A stretch of DNA of 64,000 bases from assembly GCA_012064415.1 (NCBI GenBank), contig SSNU01000235.1:62001-126000 (forward strand), written 5' to 3'. This DNA is from Gyrodactylus bullatarudis. Taxonomy: Eukaryota > Platyhelminthes > Monogenea > Gyrodactylidea > Gyrodactylidae. How positions within the stretch are numbered: the first letter of the stretch is position 1; every line of letters begins with the position of its first letter. A program made the translations under genes and the position numbers. Below are positions 48,710 to 60,748 of the stretch, in pieces. A model generated the notes under the pieces. That model ran no database searches, was not told where the DNA came from, and worked only from the letters and a program-made list of their open reading frames with translations.

Positions 48710-48932
48710 TTAACCCTTTTGGTGCCGAGACTATTTCACAGGTTTTACAAAACCTAAATTTAGCTATGAAGATACCAAGTTATCTGAACAAAAATATTAC
48801 TAATGCAAGTTCACATTGTGGACTTCAATTTAAACTTTAGTTGATCCAGAAACCTATCAAACTAGTAGAGTTATGAAGGTTCAAAAAAATTCGAAAATGG
48901 ACATATATGTCCATCGGCACAGAAATGGTTAA
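48710..48932. mobile_element. piggyBac-like MITE, second family
   Basis: Flanked by TTAA at both ends; terminal repeats TTAACCCTTTTGGTGCCGA and, reverse complemented, TTAACCATTTCTGTGCCGA. 223 bp, no ORF. Distinct in TIR from the copy at 3173. Confidence 0.8.
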
Positions 48933-51578
48933 CATTCAAAGAACCAAAATAGATGAGAATAAAGATATCATCAATTTCTTAATTTTTTCATGTCCCATTG
49001 TTCTACCAGTGGAACACAACACTTTCTTGAGTGATAATTTGAACTGAAAGATACTCAAAAAAAATTAGAAAGGAAATTTATACAAAATATGTATAATTCT
49101 TAAAGATAACTATTCTCTGGTGCTAAACAAGTTACTTGAAGGAGAGTGTTTTTTGAAAACCTATTTGCTGAGCCCTTCTAAAAGTTAAAATCTATAATTT
49201 CCCAATAATTTCTTCCATCTAGAAAGTTGAATTGTGTCTCTTCAGGCAACTTCATCAGAATCTTTGAAAAAAATCAATGGACAATTTCGATAGTACCAAT
49301 TGAAGAGCTCGTATTTTATTCAAGTTTGGTAAACTATTCTCATTATAGATATTTTAAATTTCCTCACAAATGTTGATTGCCTATACGAATGGGGAGAAAT
49401 AAATTAATTCTTCAAATTCGAGACAAGTTGTTGTTTTGTCTGGAGATAGTTCGTCTAAAACTGCATAACATTCATACAAGACAATTTTTTGGATGCTTTC
49501 ATCAATCAAAAAGAAAATTTAAACAGATTAATTAGTTTTTCTTGGCTACGAATTGTTTTATTTGGAGAAATCCAATAATTTATTACCATTGCAACGATTT
49601 AACTTCAGCATTTTTGACAATTGCCAAGAGAAAGTTATCTCTGGCCAAGGCAATATTATAATTATAATATAATAATAATAATTATTATAAATTAAAAGGG
49701 AAAATTATCATAGTTTTTCATAATAATTATAATTAATCATAGAATTTCTGTCAATCATTTTTCAATTTCATCATATACACTCATTAATTAACACATTTAA
49801 GTGTCAAATTCCCATTATAATTTCCACATTTTAATTCTTTTTAGCTATGAAATGTAAATTGAACACTAGAATTATTTGGACAACAACTAGCTTCTTTTGC
49901 AGGATTGAAATAATAGCCTATTATATTAGATAGGGATATGGCAAATTTTCCCAAGTTTTGATACAAGCCAAAAATACCGCCAAACAAATTAAACCTAGTT
50001 GACGTGAAGATAAGAATTTACTAATTTTACTATTTAATTTAAAAGAGTCTCTCGTTTGTGAAAACTTGAAACTTTCAAGTTCGTTTAAAACTGCTCTATT
50101 TTGGAATGAAAATCCCCAAGCTAACAAAACTTTTGATTACTGCATTGCATAGTGTTCCATTTATTGAGATTGCATCCGAAATAGTGAATTCAGAAAGATA
50201 TATGGGACATATTCAAATTCTTCAGCACATTTGAACGTAAAATAAGAAAAATTGAAGCATTCAAAGGAGATCGATTAAATTCATCTCATTACACATTAGT
50301 AGAGGAGTTAAACTGCGAAACTCATGGATATTAGACCTCGAAATCATGGAATAAAGACGTATCAATTTCGCAAGGATTTTAAAAATCGAATAAAATTTTA
50401 CCAATAATCATTTAAGGCAGGAAATCAAAATAAATCTGAAAGAGATCAGAAATTTGATGATTTTAAGACTCTAAAGATATTTCAACTAAATGTAGCGAAT
50501 TATATTTTGATCCTTCACAAACTCTCAAAAATTAAACCTCAAAAAAGTGATCGAAATACAATTTAGTTAGTTCATCTTCTTGATTTACTTTTTTTCTAGT
50601 TCACCATGGATTGAAAATTTTTCTAACTCTCTGTATATATAAAATCCTCATATTTTCTATCAAGAAAAGAATTTGAGGTGACAAATTTCAGCATTTTCCT
50701 GAAAGGAAGTGCCCACTTGAAAGTTTTGCTCATTCATCCACTAGTCCACTTTCAAAAGTCCCTTCTATCAATCCATATCAAGAAGTACGAATAGAGATTA
50801 TTATTTAGACTCATATTCAATGATGGAAATTGATTAAATGAATAAACTATTTTGCTCATCTTGTTTCTAATTATACTACATTGAACTTCCTAAAAAATGT
50901 ATGAGAGTTAAACCGGACGGTAAGGACTTTTTTGCTTCATTACTTATGAGTAGGAGTATGAAATTTATATTTTTTTAGAAACCAGGTGACATTTTGCTTA
51001 GCCATAAATGAGTTATTTTTCATTATTTCGAGCCGAAATTTCAGCATTGGCTTATTCTTTTCATATTCCATCGTTATGCCAATTTTTATTCAATTCACCC
51101 TCGTCAAAACAAAGTTAATTTTTTCTCGTTCAATCATTATGAAATTAGCACCAATCGACACAGCCTTAAATTTAAGGCTAAAATGTTATTTCATCTAAGA
51201 TATATGAAGGTTCAAAGACGAGGTTTTTGTCAAAAGTTTTAGTATATATTTTTCTACACTATGGTTATGAAAAGCTTTATAGAGAACAGAGAACCGGTTT
51301 TCTTATATACAAGCAACACATTTAATTGGCATAAGTATTTTCAGTGGAGAAAGATAGATCATTTTAAAAGACTTCAAAATTTGTGTAATAGGACTCAGAT
51401 TGGAAGAAACGATAAAATCATTTCAAACATCAGTCTGGCGTAGTGGGTATCTGATTCGGACCCTTTATTCAAATAAGATTATTTATTTGACCCTACCAAT
51501 ACCCAAAAAAATCTTACTACCTATCAGTATCTAAATATTTCATGGAGACTTTCTTGATTTCAAGTTAGTAGTAATAAG
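48933..51578. other. Gene-free stretch
   Basis: Holds an isolated foldback left arm at about 49985-50030 (CCTAGTTGACGTGAAGATAA) and a low-complexity AT palindrome at 49650-49700. No gene seen. Confidence 0.5.
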
Positions 51579-51854
51579 TAGGGCGGCCAGAAAATAGCAA
51601 TAATTTCACGAAAATGGCATTCTTATTCTGAAAAATAGAAAATTGTACTATGGAATGTTTGAAACTATCTTTTCGTCTTGTTGAAACTAGGATTTTGTAC
51701 ACAATGTACATGTATTGTTTAAATTTTTTGGTGAGCAAAGGGTTAAGAAGCTAAAAATAGCAAAATTATTTCAGAAACTAAAAAGTATGCCGTACATCAT
51801 TTTAATCAGATTGCATTGCATTAACATACTAAAAATAGCATTTTGACCGTCCTA
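51579..51854. mobile_element. hAT-like MITE
   Basis: TAGGGCGGCCAGAAAATAGC at the left and AATAGCATTTTGACCGTCCTA less its first base at the right. Flanks GTAATAAG and GTAGCATT are an imperfect 8-bp duplication. 276 bp, no ORF. Confidence 0.8.
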
Positions 51855-53580
51855 GTAGCATTTTTCATCAATCAAATTAGTTTTGACTCTTTACTCATGG
51901 AATTTTAAGCAATATTTTTTATCATTAATGGAATTCTCTGGGTCTGCTTATGACTTAAGTTAATCATTTAATTTTTAACTTTAACTAAAAGAGAGTGGTG
52001 TCTTATCCCTGATTAAGAGAAGCCAATTCCATTATTTTGAGCAAATTCTATCAATCACATTCTGATTGCTTTACGCCTGTAACCTAACTATTTCATTGGT
52101 CAATATATAAGTATCGATTTCCTCTGATGATACTACTTGCGTATGTATGACTAATTAGAAAATAGCATGGTTTATTTACTAATGATTATTAATTAGTTTA
52201 ATGTTATTGTAGATCAGTCGAATCTACCCCTGCTTTGGTGTTTGTTCGAATTCCCTTTTATAGAGAGAATTGGGAAGATATGATCAGAATTGAAAATTAA
52301 AACATCACAAAAAGACATAAAAATCAATGTGCCAATTTCGTATCATAAAAAATAATAATCCACATTTGACCCAGAAGAAATGGGATAAACTACTAGTGTG
52401 GGATTTGAGAGATTAAAATTCATAACTACCAAGAGAATTGGAGTCCACATTCCAGTGTAAGCAAAAAGTTTTATTTCTGAGAAAGGAAGGAAGATGAAAT
52501 TCAGTGCATCAGTGAGTAAAAATAACAACAGAATAGGGAGGATATCAAGGGCTGTTCTCTCTTAGAAAATATCCCATAATTGTAAAAAGAGATGTCACGA
52601 TTTTTGAAGATTTAAAATTTAACAATCTTGAAACTGGATTTAGCATGTCATTTAATACAGTTAAACAAAGTGTCCATCAGAGATTTTTTTTTGTTAGAAA
52701 TATTTATTTTTTTTAACCACAAGAACACAAGAGTAGAGAATAAAGAAGAGCTGCGTCCGAGCAGGAAGTTCAGTTCGAATAGCAGAAACCACGTTTAGAA
52801 ATAAAGATTTGCTTATAGTTAGCTATTGTGTTATTATTATGTTGAAACATGTCCTTAGTAGTAGTGGAATCCCTAAGAGAGGGATCTTCCAAGATAATAT
52901 GGTTGTGATGAATAGCGAACCACAACAATTACACAGTATAGTTATACACCTTAAAATTATTTTCTATATTTTATCACTTTATTAAGAATTCATCAAAAAA
53001 TCTCGCATAAACTACTTACAAGTGATCAGAATAAAATTACGGAAAATCAATTAATGTTAAAATTAAGCGATAATTTCTAATTTATTATTTATATACTACT
53101 ATAAAATCTATTTGGAATCTGGTTCTGAGCGGGAGAAGAACATTGAGTAAAAAAGAATATCCACGTGATGCTCTCAAATTGTATTGACTATTGGAATTGT
53201 GCGCAAATTTAGAGTAGAGGACAGCAGAAGAGGCCTTTCTTCTTAGCCAAAGGCTCTGTTCAGGAGATCCTTGTAGGGAAGAGGCCCAAGACAGCTTTTG
53301 AGGTATGTGTATTGAATCCTCTCTCTAATTTCTTACTAGTGCCAACCGGAAGATCACAGAGAATATCTTTTTTTGAGCCTAGCAAATTGTCCAGCAATGA
53401 AAATCATCCCATTACCTCAAAAAATGTGGATTGAGATCATTTTAATATCTTATTTTAAGACCTTATTACTCTGAAGCCTGATGTTATAATAAAGAAATTG
53501 ATTATTCAAATGGAACAGAGGGAATAAGTGGTTAAAATAAGCAGTTTAATACTTTTTGAGTTATAACAAATTTCTTACAG
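51855..53580. other. Gene-free stretch
   Basis: A segment at 52740-52920 (GCTGCGTCCGAGCAGGAAGT onward) has an LTR-like look with an AATAAA-type tract, but no partner LTR or primer site is visible. Nothing else recognised. Confidence 0.4.
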
Positions 53581-54514
53581 TACAGGTATACCCCAGTGGA
53601 TGTGGAAAATTAACCCCTTCCTCTCTACACCCAAAATAAATAAAAGTTTTTTGTGTTATTACTTTAAAGTAGACTCAGCAAGAGTTTTGATAAATTAGTT
53701 TTTCTTGATTTTTACACCATAGTAAAGATCGTTTTCTTTACATTAGAACCAAAGGAACTGTATATCTTATACTCAAATAAATCTATCTAGATCGAGTTAA
53801 AGTTTCTCATAAATTTATGGAAAATTATTTTTAAATCTTTCTCTCTCTTTTTCTTTACCTCCAAAGCAAACAAATGAATCATCATCATTTCTAAGGGTGC
53901 TAAATTCAATGCCAGATGGGAGAAGTCATCGGATAAATTTGAACTTAGGTGTCATTCCAAAAAAATAAAATTTCTGAAACATGAATTATTTATGATCCAA
54001 ATATACGGTTTAATGCAGGATATATATTCTAAAATGAGCCAATCAATTTCATCTTTTTTGATTTAAATTGGTATGCTGTGCAATAAAATTGTAATCATGA
54101 AACAAGAAAACAAAATCTTAGTTGCTCAACTCGCTCGAGAAAGCTTAACAATGACCTCAGAAAAGATATGTTGCACCTGATGTTGCTGATGGGTATGATA
54201 TGATCCAAAAAGCTTTTGAGGAAGTTAATTCAGATGTCATAAAGGATTGTTTTAAAGCTTCTATAATATGGAGCATTTTATGAGAAACTTTAACTCGATC
54301 TAGATAGATTTATTTGAGTATAAGATATACAGTAGATTATATGGTTCTGATCTAATGAAAACGATCTTTACTATGGTGTAAAAATCAAGAAAAACTAATT
54401 TATCAAAACTCTTGCTGAGTCTACTTTAAAGTAATGATACAAAAACTTATATTTATTTTGGGCGTAGAGAGGAAGGGGTTAATTTTCCACATCCATCTCT
54501 GGGGTATACCTGTA
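53581..54514. mobile_element. pogo/Tigger-like element with long TIRs
   Basis: Arms of about 230 bp start TACAGGTATACCCCAG (53581) and end with GGGGTATACCTGTA (54514), giving TA target duplications and CAGG termini as in pogo/Tigger elements. The middle has a short frame, DMIQKAFEEVNSDVIKDCF, like the C-terminal part of pogo-type (DDE_1) transposases. The rest of the transposase is lost. Confidence 0.78.
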
Positions 54515-54736
54515 TGTTTCCCAGATTGAAGTAAAAAGAATTTGAAAATTTGAGAATTGCGATTTCGTTTTAGGTTCGTCATCCAAGTCTACATTGGCAT
54601 ATTGTTCTTTGAAAGCCAGGAATTCTTTCATGAGCTTCTTGTCCCACTTTGTGATCTTTGATTTTGGTCTATTAACTTCCGACATTGGAGAATCAGCAAT
54701 ATTGCTAGAAGAAGACATATCATTATTAGAAGTCAT
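54515..54736 (-). CDS. Unidentified ORF abutting the pogo-like element
   Basis: From ATG 54736 the frame encodes a polar N-terminus and a charged helical segment (KITKWDKKLMKEFLAF). It then runs into the terminal repeat of the pogo-like element and stops at 54479. No clear donor precedes the repeat. It may be the 5' exon of a gene disrupted or ended by the insertion, or a chance ORF. No family recognised. Confidence 0.3.
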
Positions 54737-55924
54737 TCTTCGTAGAATTTCAAATTTCTATCAACAGGCTCATTCAAAAACAATTTTTATTTCTTTATAT
54801 TTTGTACAACAATTTGTTTAAATTGCCCAACAATTCGACCACTTATTAATACTATTAATTTAATAGAACCTTATCTATCAGATTGAATCTCTTTAGGAGA
54901 TCACTACATGTGATTCATCGAGTTTTAGGTTTAAAATGATTATTATAGCTCGTATTACAATTCTAAAAAGACAGATATAATTTGCAAAAGAATCTCTCCA
55001 ACTTGTTTTCTTCATCTTTAGTTTTGGGAGCTATTTATGCAGTGCATTATGTGCAATTGGAATAGTCTGAAGAGACTCGACAAAATAAAATTCTATATTC
55101 TTCTACATACTCACAAGTAGAAGCATGTATACTTTTAGCATCTTTATTTATAACTTAGACATGGAAGCTTAGTCATTCTTCATAACAACTACCCTTAGTA
55201 CTGTAAAAGATGTATTTTCTAAAAGATCTTTCATAGAGGTCACTTGTCGCGAAAATGGTCTGACATCTGGAAAAATTTATTTAGCCTTTAATGATACTGT
55301 CGAATTAATCCCACTCAAGAAGGTGAAGTCTTGACTATCTTAGTATCGGGCCGTCTTTAGGAGATCTTGGGAAAGGGTTGAATCTACTTTTACTAATATT
55401 CATTGAAGGTTTCAAATTCCGTCATGGATCGAAACAATCTTCCTATTGAATTTATTCAAGAAATTTCTTTAGTTCTACCTCATTAGAAAAATCCTATCAA
55501 GTTATACCTTGCAGCCAATCATCTAACAGAATATCGTTGACAACACGCAAATATTCTTAAAACCTGATTAGAGCTAGCCTTTGAAAGAGTGGGATATTCG
55601 GACGTTTTTGGTCCTACGTAAAGACTTGACCGGTGTGGTGCAGTGATCTCTCTCTCACCTCTCATATCGACACTATTCTCTGGTCCTAGGTTCCAAGTTT
55701 TAACTACAAACCCTCTCTATACAATTCCTCTTATATAAATTGTTGCGATTTCAAAAAGAAAAAAAATTTCGGATTAACTTTTCTCCAAATGAATCATAAT
55801 TTTTGATCGGGTATGATTGAGTTTATTTAAAATACAAATTTTGATTTGAATTTCAAATAATATAATGAAATAATAGTATAGAAATAGTAGTTGTACAAAG
55901 TATCTCGTCACATTCCAATTGGGG
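54737..55924. other. Unassigned stretch with faint coding-like remnants
   Basis: Several short open stretches between 55010 and 55720 look less AT-biased than the surroundings and could be a decayed retroelement, but no motif could be named. Confidence 0.35.
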
Positions 55925-58900
55925 TCACACCTCATTCAGATCACTCATGGCCCTATTCCAGTATTCTAGAGCTTCAGGCTAGTAAGGAAAAGAGAATTTG
56001 ATTAACAATTTGGTTTTGATTCCTTGATAATTGAAATAATTAGATTTTTTTATTTACTTATTAATAGGGCGGTCAAAATTCTACTTTTAGGATGTTAATT
56101 AGCCATGAAATCTGATTAAAAATGTTTCTATTTTGGTCTCTGAAATAATTTTGCTATCATCTTTCAAAATTTCGAACCCGTTACACTCTATATTCTACCG
56201 TCTATAGGAAATTCAGTTTTGCTAAAAATTGCTATATTTCAGAATAAGAACGTCATCTTTTGTGAAATTATTGCTATTTTCCAACCGCCCTACTTATAAT
56301 GCCATCTTCAAGACTGAATGATATTTGCGAATACATCTATGATTATATTTTGTAAAATTAATAAGAATATAGGAAAAAAATTTCTCAGAAAATTCATACG
56401 TTTTGGATGATCATATGCCTTTCAAAAATCCATTTTTTTATTAATAAAATGACAATATCGAGATAGATTTAAATATCATTAGACCGTATATTGCGATGTT
56501 GAGGTTGAGGAATATATACATATTTTTTAAAGTTAGGTATATGTAATTTTGTACTAATAAATTAAAAGACAATACATGTCATTGGACTTTATTGAGAATA
56601 TTATTTGTTTCTGGGCTCATGAGAAGCTTAAAGTTTAGTAGTTTGATAATAGGATCACAATAAAATAATAAAAATTGAGTCAGAAGATATAAATAAGAAA
56701 ACTCTATAGACTTACATCAGTTGGTTTATGTTTCTCCATAAACTTTTTTATTTTCTCCTTGTCAAAATTATCCAAAGAACCTATTTCATCTTCATAATCA
56801 TCGTCTATAGGGTCCCAGGAATTCTCAGGGGTGAAATCCTCGTAGGCTTTTATTAGTTCTTCCTCTGTCACAACTTTATCCCGATTCGAGTCCACCTTTT
56901 TTATAAAGTGAATTCTAGTTCGGACCAGTTCATGGTAATAATCCCTTGTGCCTTCATCATAGTATTCACTGATTGATTTCGAAATGAGACTTTCGATTTC
57001 TTCTTCATCTAGCATCTTGTCATTGTTTAAATCTGGAGGTGAATTATTTTTATAATTAATAAAACACTATCTACTTTAAATAAGAGAATAAAAGAGATGC
57101 ATATTATTATTTTAGAAAATTCTCAGGTCTAAATATATTCCATAATCCATTTCATAAAATTCCAAAGAGATACAAAAACTTGGTAAAATAACCGATATTA
57201 TTTATTTTTTCATCTACTTATTAGTAAGGATCAAAAGAAACCTTTTTACATGAAAATAAAATTGTTTTGAAATTAATTGTGAATCATTTTCTTGATTAAT
57301 TTTCGTATCGTTTTTATAGGGTTGAAAATAGATTTTTATGAATTACTAGCTGATCCGAACCCGCTAAGCAGGTTTTTGTTTGAAAAATTTATTAGGAGAC
57401 TTGAGAAACCATTTCAAGCAACCTATCGATATTTTTTCCAATGTAAAGAAGAAATAAATAAAAGTTATTGAGAATTTTTGATATTGATCAATAAAAATAA
57501 AGCTCAAGTTTATCCATGAAGAGGAAAAACGATTATGAAATACACACTAAAATTGGGTCAATGAGAAGCAAGCTTACGTGTTAACATGTAAGAAAGACAA
57601 AAATGAAGCCGTCTGATTGGTCAGTTCTGATCAAGATTAGAGTTCAACTAAAGCCAAATTTAAAGATTTTTTCGCTAGAAACATGGTCCGTGGGGTTATA
57701 TACCAATGGTTAAAATTTAATTAAATTCGATTGGGTAGTTTAGGCGTCTATAGGCTCACAAAATTGACTTTTATTTTTTAATTATATAGATAGATTATAC
57801 AATACTCTTATCTGTATTTTTGCGAATTAACTGATGAATTTATGATTGAATAAGTTGGTAATCTCGCAGTGGATACAAATAAAATTGATGATGAAAAATA
57901 TCTGCATGCGTTATCTACACAGGCTAGGAATCTGCTTACCGAATAATATAATGGATACCTAGCAAAGAAAGCCTGATAAATAAAGTCCTCAATCCTATAC
58001 TACACCTACATTTGGACTCGTTTTGAAAGAAAAATCGCTCTTCGAACTATAGCTGTTACTTCCATTACAGCAAGAGATGCACTATCGGCACTGAGAAAAT
58101 TCAAATGGTGATAAAAATGCTGAGTTAAGGTTGTAATTTATAGATATTTGCCTGTTTAATCCTTTCCAACAATTTGAGAAAAATACTAGGCTTTTCCATT
58201 TGATTATTATCCCTCTTTAACTTGTTTTAAATTCTAAATCTTCATAAAAACTTCATAGATAGATCAGGCTCAAATTTAAATATTTATTGATAATTCATTC
58301 TCGATTGAATGAGTTTGAGACCGTGGCTAACTCGGTTTTTAAATAAAAAAATTCTGAAGTAAATGTTAGCAGAATGCTCATTTTACCTAGCTCTGAATCA
58401 AAAGACGAAAGTCAAAACATGGTGTAATGATTATGAAATACTTTTAGTTCAGAGACATTCGCTCAAATCCACATATCTGTCCAGAAGTACCTGCATGATT
58501 TCTTCATACGGGCACTCCGTTAAATTCATGGTAGTCATGATTTCCCTAATTATAGTTTACTGAGTACTTTCAGAAGGAGATATGTCAACTTGATTGGATC
58601 TGTAACTCTCCTAACAGTAGCATGAATTTCAAACTTCTCGAGAGTAGCCGTAAAGCTCTTTATGAATACTAAAAGTATTTCATAATCATTACACCATGTT
58701 TTGGCCTTCGTTCTCAGATTCAAAATTACTTTTATATCATTTCTAATACAAATAATTAATCAATCATGGCTCAAAGTCAGTATACAATAGTCTATTGAAT
58801 GATCTAATAAATTCAATTTTAACTGAACATATCTTGATGATAAAATTATTCTTACCGTGTAACTTGAAGAAGATTTTCGGATCAAATTCGCCATCTTGAT

Positions 58901-60125
58901 GATCACTCTCTTTCCAAATTTGTTCAAGCTCCTCTCGAGATCCCTAAAAAGAATTGGAAACTTTAATTTTTCATATGTAAACTCAATTAAAAACTACAAT
59001 ATTATTATTCCTCGCGAATGTATCAATTAGAAAAGTATCGATTCCGTTAATTAAAAAAATTAATTGTCTTGAAGAGATAGAGTTAACAACCAAATTAAAT
59101 TTTACTAACTAAAACTAGAAAAATTAAGAATAAACTTTAAAATGCACAAGCCTTCGGTGTTAGATTACATAATTAGGTAATGCTCTAGTTCCATAATTAT
59201 AATGCAGGTAAGTTATATCAACAGATTAAGTAAGCGATAGTTTAAATAGGTTAAATGAGCTAGATTTAAATTACTATTGGAAATTTACGTCTGTGCAATG
59301 GGGAAGAAATCGAGTCAAGAGAAAAGAAAAGCTTGTAATACATGAAGGCTTCATGATCAATATATAGAATTACCATGGATGAAGAGAAAATGTATAAACA
59401 AAACTTTTTAAATTTTTTTGGCTTACCGGTTCATGGACTTTTTTGGAACGTAATTTTTCTCTTCTCTTAAAATACTCTATCATAAGCTCCTCTTTTGTCT
59501 TTTTATGCTCTAGAATTTCTTTCCATTCCTTGATTCGCTGACGTATGCTTTCAAATTGGAAAATTTGGTGTTCCGTCTTGTCAATGTCTTCGATATGTTC
59601 GGTAACAGCTCTTTGTAGAAATGCTACATCTTCAGCATTGAAGCTGAAAGGCTCCCCATGAGCAAGGTATCCTTCTTTCTGAGCAATTTTAGATAGAACT
59701 CTGTACTTTTCCTCTTCAGTTTTTGATTCGTCATTAATCGCACCAAGTAAGCTATGCAATTGAACAGTTTCTTTGTGTTTGATTAGATCCAGTCTACGAC
59801 CTAATTCGGGCCTAGCAGAAATGAATTCAATAATTTGTTTTCGCCAATCAGCTGATTGAACATCTGCTTGTATGTTGAATTCAGGATATTTCGAAAATTC
59901 ATTGGATATTTTTTCAAGGTAATCGTTTAATTCTTTTCTTGAAACCTAAATATTATATTAAAATTTACATACCTCATCTATATGTGCTTGATTCAGTTTT
60001 TTCAAAGTTGGTCGAGCTACAACTGATATGATTATAAATAAAAACGTATAAGTAAACATTAAAAAAACGGCAAGTTTGAAAAATATTGGTGAAACAAATT
60101 TTTCAGGTTTGTAATTGCCTTTCAT
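55925..60125 (-). CDS. NUCB: Nucleobindin (NUCB1/NUCB2 type), calcium-binding secretory-pathway protein
   Basis: Exons 59973-60125, 59427-59945, 58856-58943, 56716-57032 and 55925-55978 join to 376 residues. The first exon gives a hydrophobic secretion signal (FLFIIISVVARP) after a short polar start; the inner Met at 60059 is an alternative. The second exon has the family region ELNDYLEKI ... ELGRRLDLIKHKE and a charged coiled coil. The third reads GSREELEQIW and EFDPKIFFKLHG, as in human nucleobindin. Two EF-hands follow: DLNNDKMLDEEE (about 254-265) and DSNRDKVVTEEE (about 301-312). The last exon (PEALEYWNRAMSDL) is inferred from an in-phase acceptor and stop. The C-terminal Leu/Gln-rich zipper of vertebrate forms is absent. 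Introns are 27, 483, 1,823 and 737 nt; the larger ones contain repeats. Confidence 0.88.
56065..56292. mobile_element. hAT-like MITE in the last nucleobindin intron
   Basis: TAGGGCGGTCAAAATTCTAC at the left, ATTTTCCAACCGCCCTA at the right; flanks CTTATTAA and CTTATAAT are a near 8-bp duplication. 228 bp. Confidence 0.8.
57344..57795. repeat. Possible non-LTR or SINE-like repeat in a nucleobindin intron
   Basis: Begins TTACTAGCTGATCCGAACCC and ends TTAATTATATAGATAGATTA, which resembles a repeat type seen in arthropod and other invertebrate genomes (CTAGCTGACCCG...ATAGATAGAT). Recognition is from memory and weak. Confidence 0.35.
58391..58726. repeat. Inverted repeat (hairpin) in a nucleobindin intron
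   Basis: Arms 58391-58449 and 58668-58726 pair through AACATGGTGTAATGATTATG and neighbours; the spacer is about 220 nt. No ORF. May be a MITE or foldback unrelated to the main family. Confidence 0.75.
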
Positions 60126-60209
60126 TGTTTTTGTTAGACATAAAAGTATTTTTTTAAATTATTCTAAAATATAACAATATTCTCATGCCCTTGTATTTGA
60201 GAAGCAAAA
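60126..60209. promoter_or_regulatory. Divergent promoter candidate
   Basis: 84 bp between the nucleobindin start (-) and a small plus-strand ORF. If the ORF is real this is another compact bidirectional promoter; otherwise it is simply the nucleobindin promoter. Confidence 0.35.
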
Positions 60210-60335
60210 ATGGCTGTCGGAGGCCAACAAAATCGTACAACACGACAGTTTAAAAAGGTTCATCTAGCTGACGTGACTGAGATTTTGAAAATGATGAGAT
60301 CATTGAAAAGTGGCACCAAAGCATACAACAGATGA
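60210..60335 (+). CDS. Small basic ORF, 41 codons
   Basis: ATG in a good context (AAAAATGGCT) opens a 41-residue basic, helical peptide with the segment FKKVHLADVTEILKMMRSLK, ending TAYNR-like (KAYNR) before TGA. Its amino-acid make-up looks coding, unlike the surrounding AT-rich background. It could be a complete short protein or a first coding exon. No family recognised. Confidence 0.4.
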   Translation: MAVGGQQNRTTRQFKKVHLADVTEILKMMRSLKSGTKAYNR

Positions 60336-60748
60336 TCAAATGAGAGGGTAAAAGAGGATCGTTTACCTGAATTAAATTTAGTCCAATAGGATGCAGCGCA
60401 GGACAGAGAGCTTGCTTCAGACAATTCAACAGGAACGAAGCTTGGTTTTCTGTTCTCACTCTGACTTTTTATTGCTAGAATCGTTCTTGATTTGACTACG
60501 GTAATGGTTAATAAGCATTGTAAGGTATAGTAAAGAGGCAACCAAACCTCTTATATAAAACGTATACTGTTAAGTTTATTGGGACCTTATTATTATTTTA
60601 TCAAATTTCAAATAATGATCACACGACAAGTAAATTTTCTAAGACGTAGTTAAAAAATTAAAAAAAATCATTTTAGTATTGTTATGCTATTATTAATTTT
60701 TGAGAAAATATGAAAGGTTTCGGATTTTACGTTTAATCTTAGTCAATA

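Noticed and set aside
52740..52920. Possible solo LTR
   Set aside because: No matching second LTR, primer-binding site or target duplication could be found by eye.
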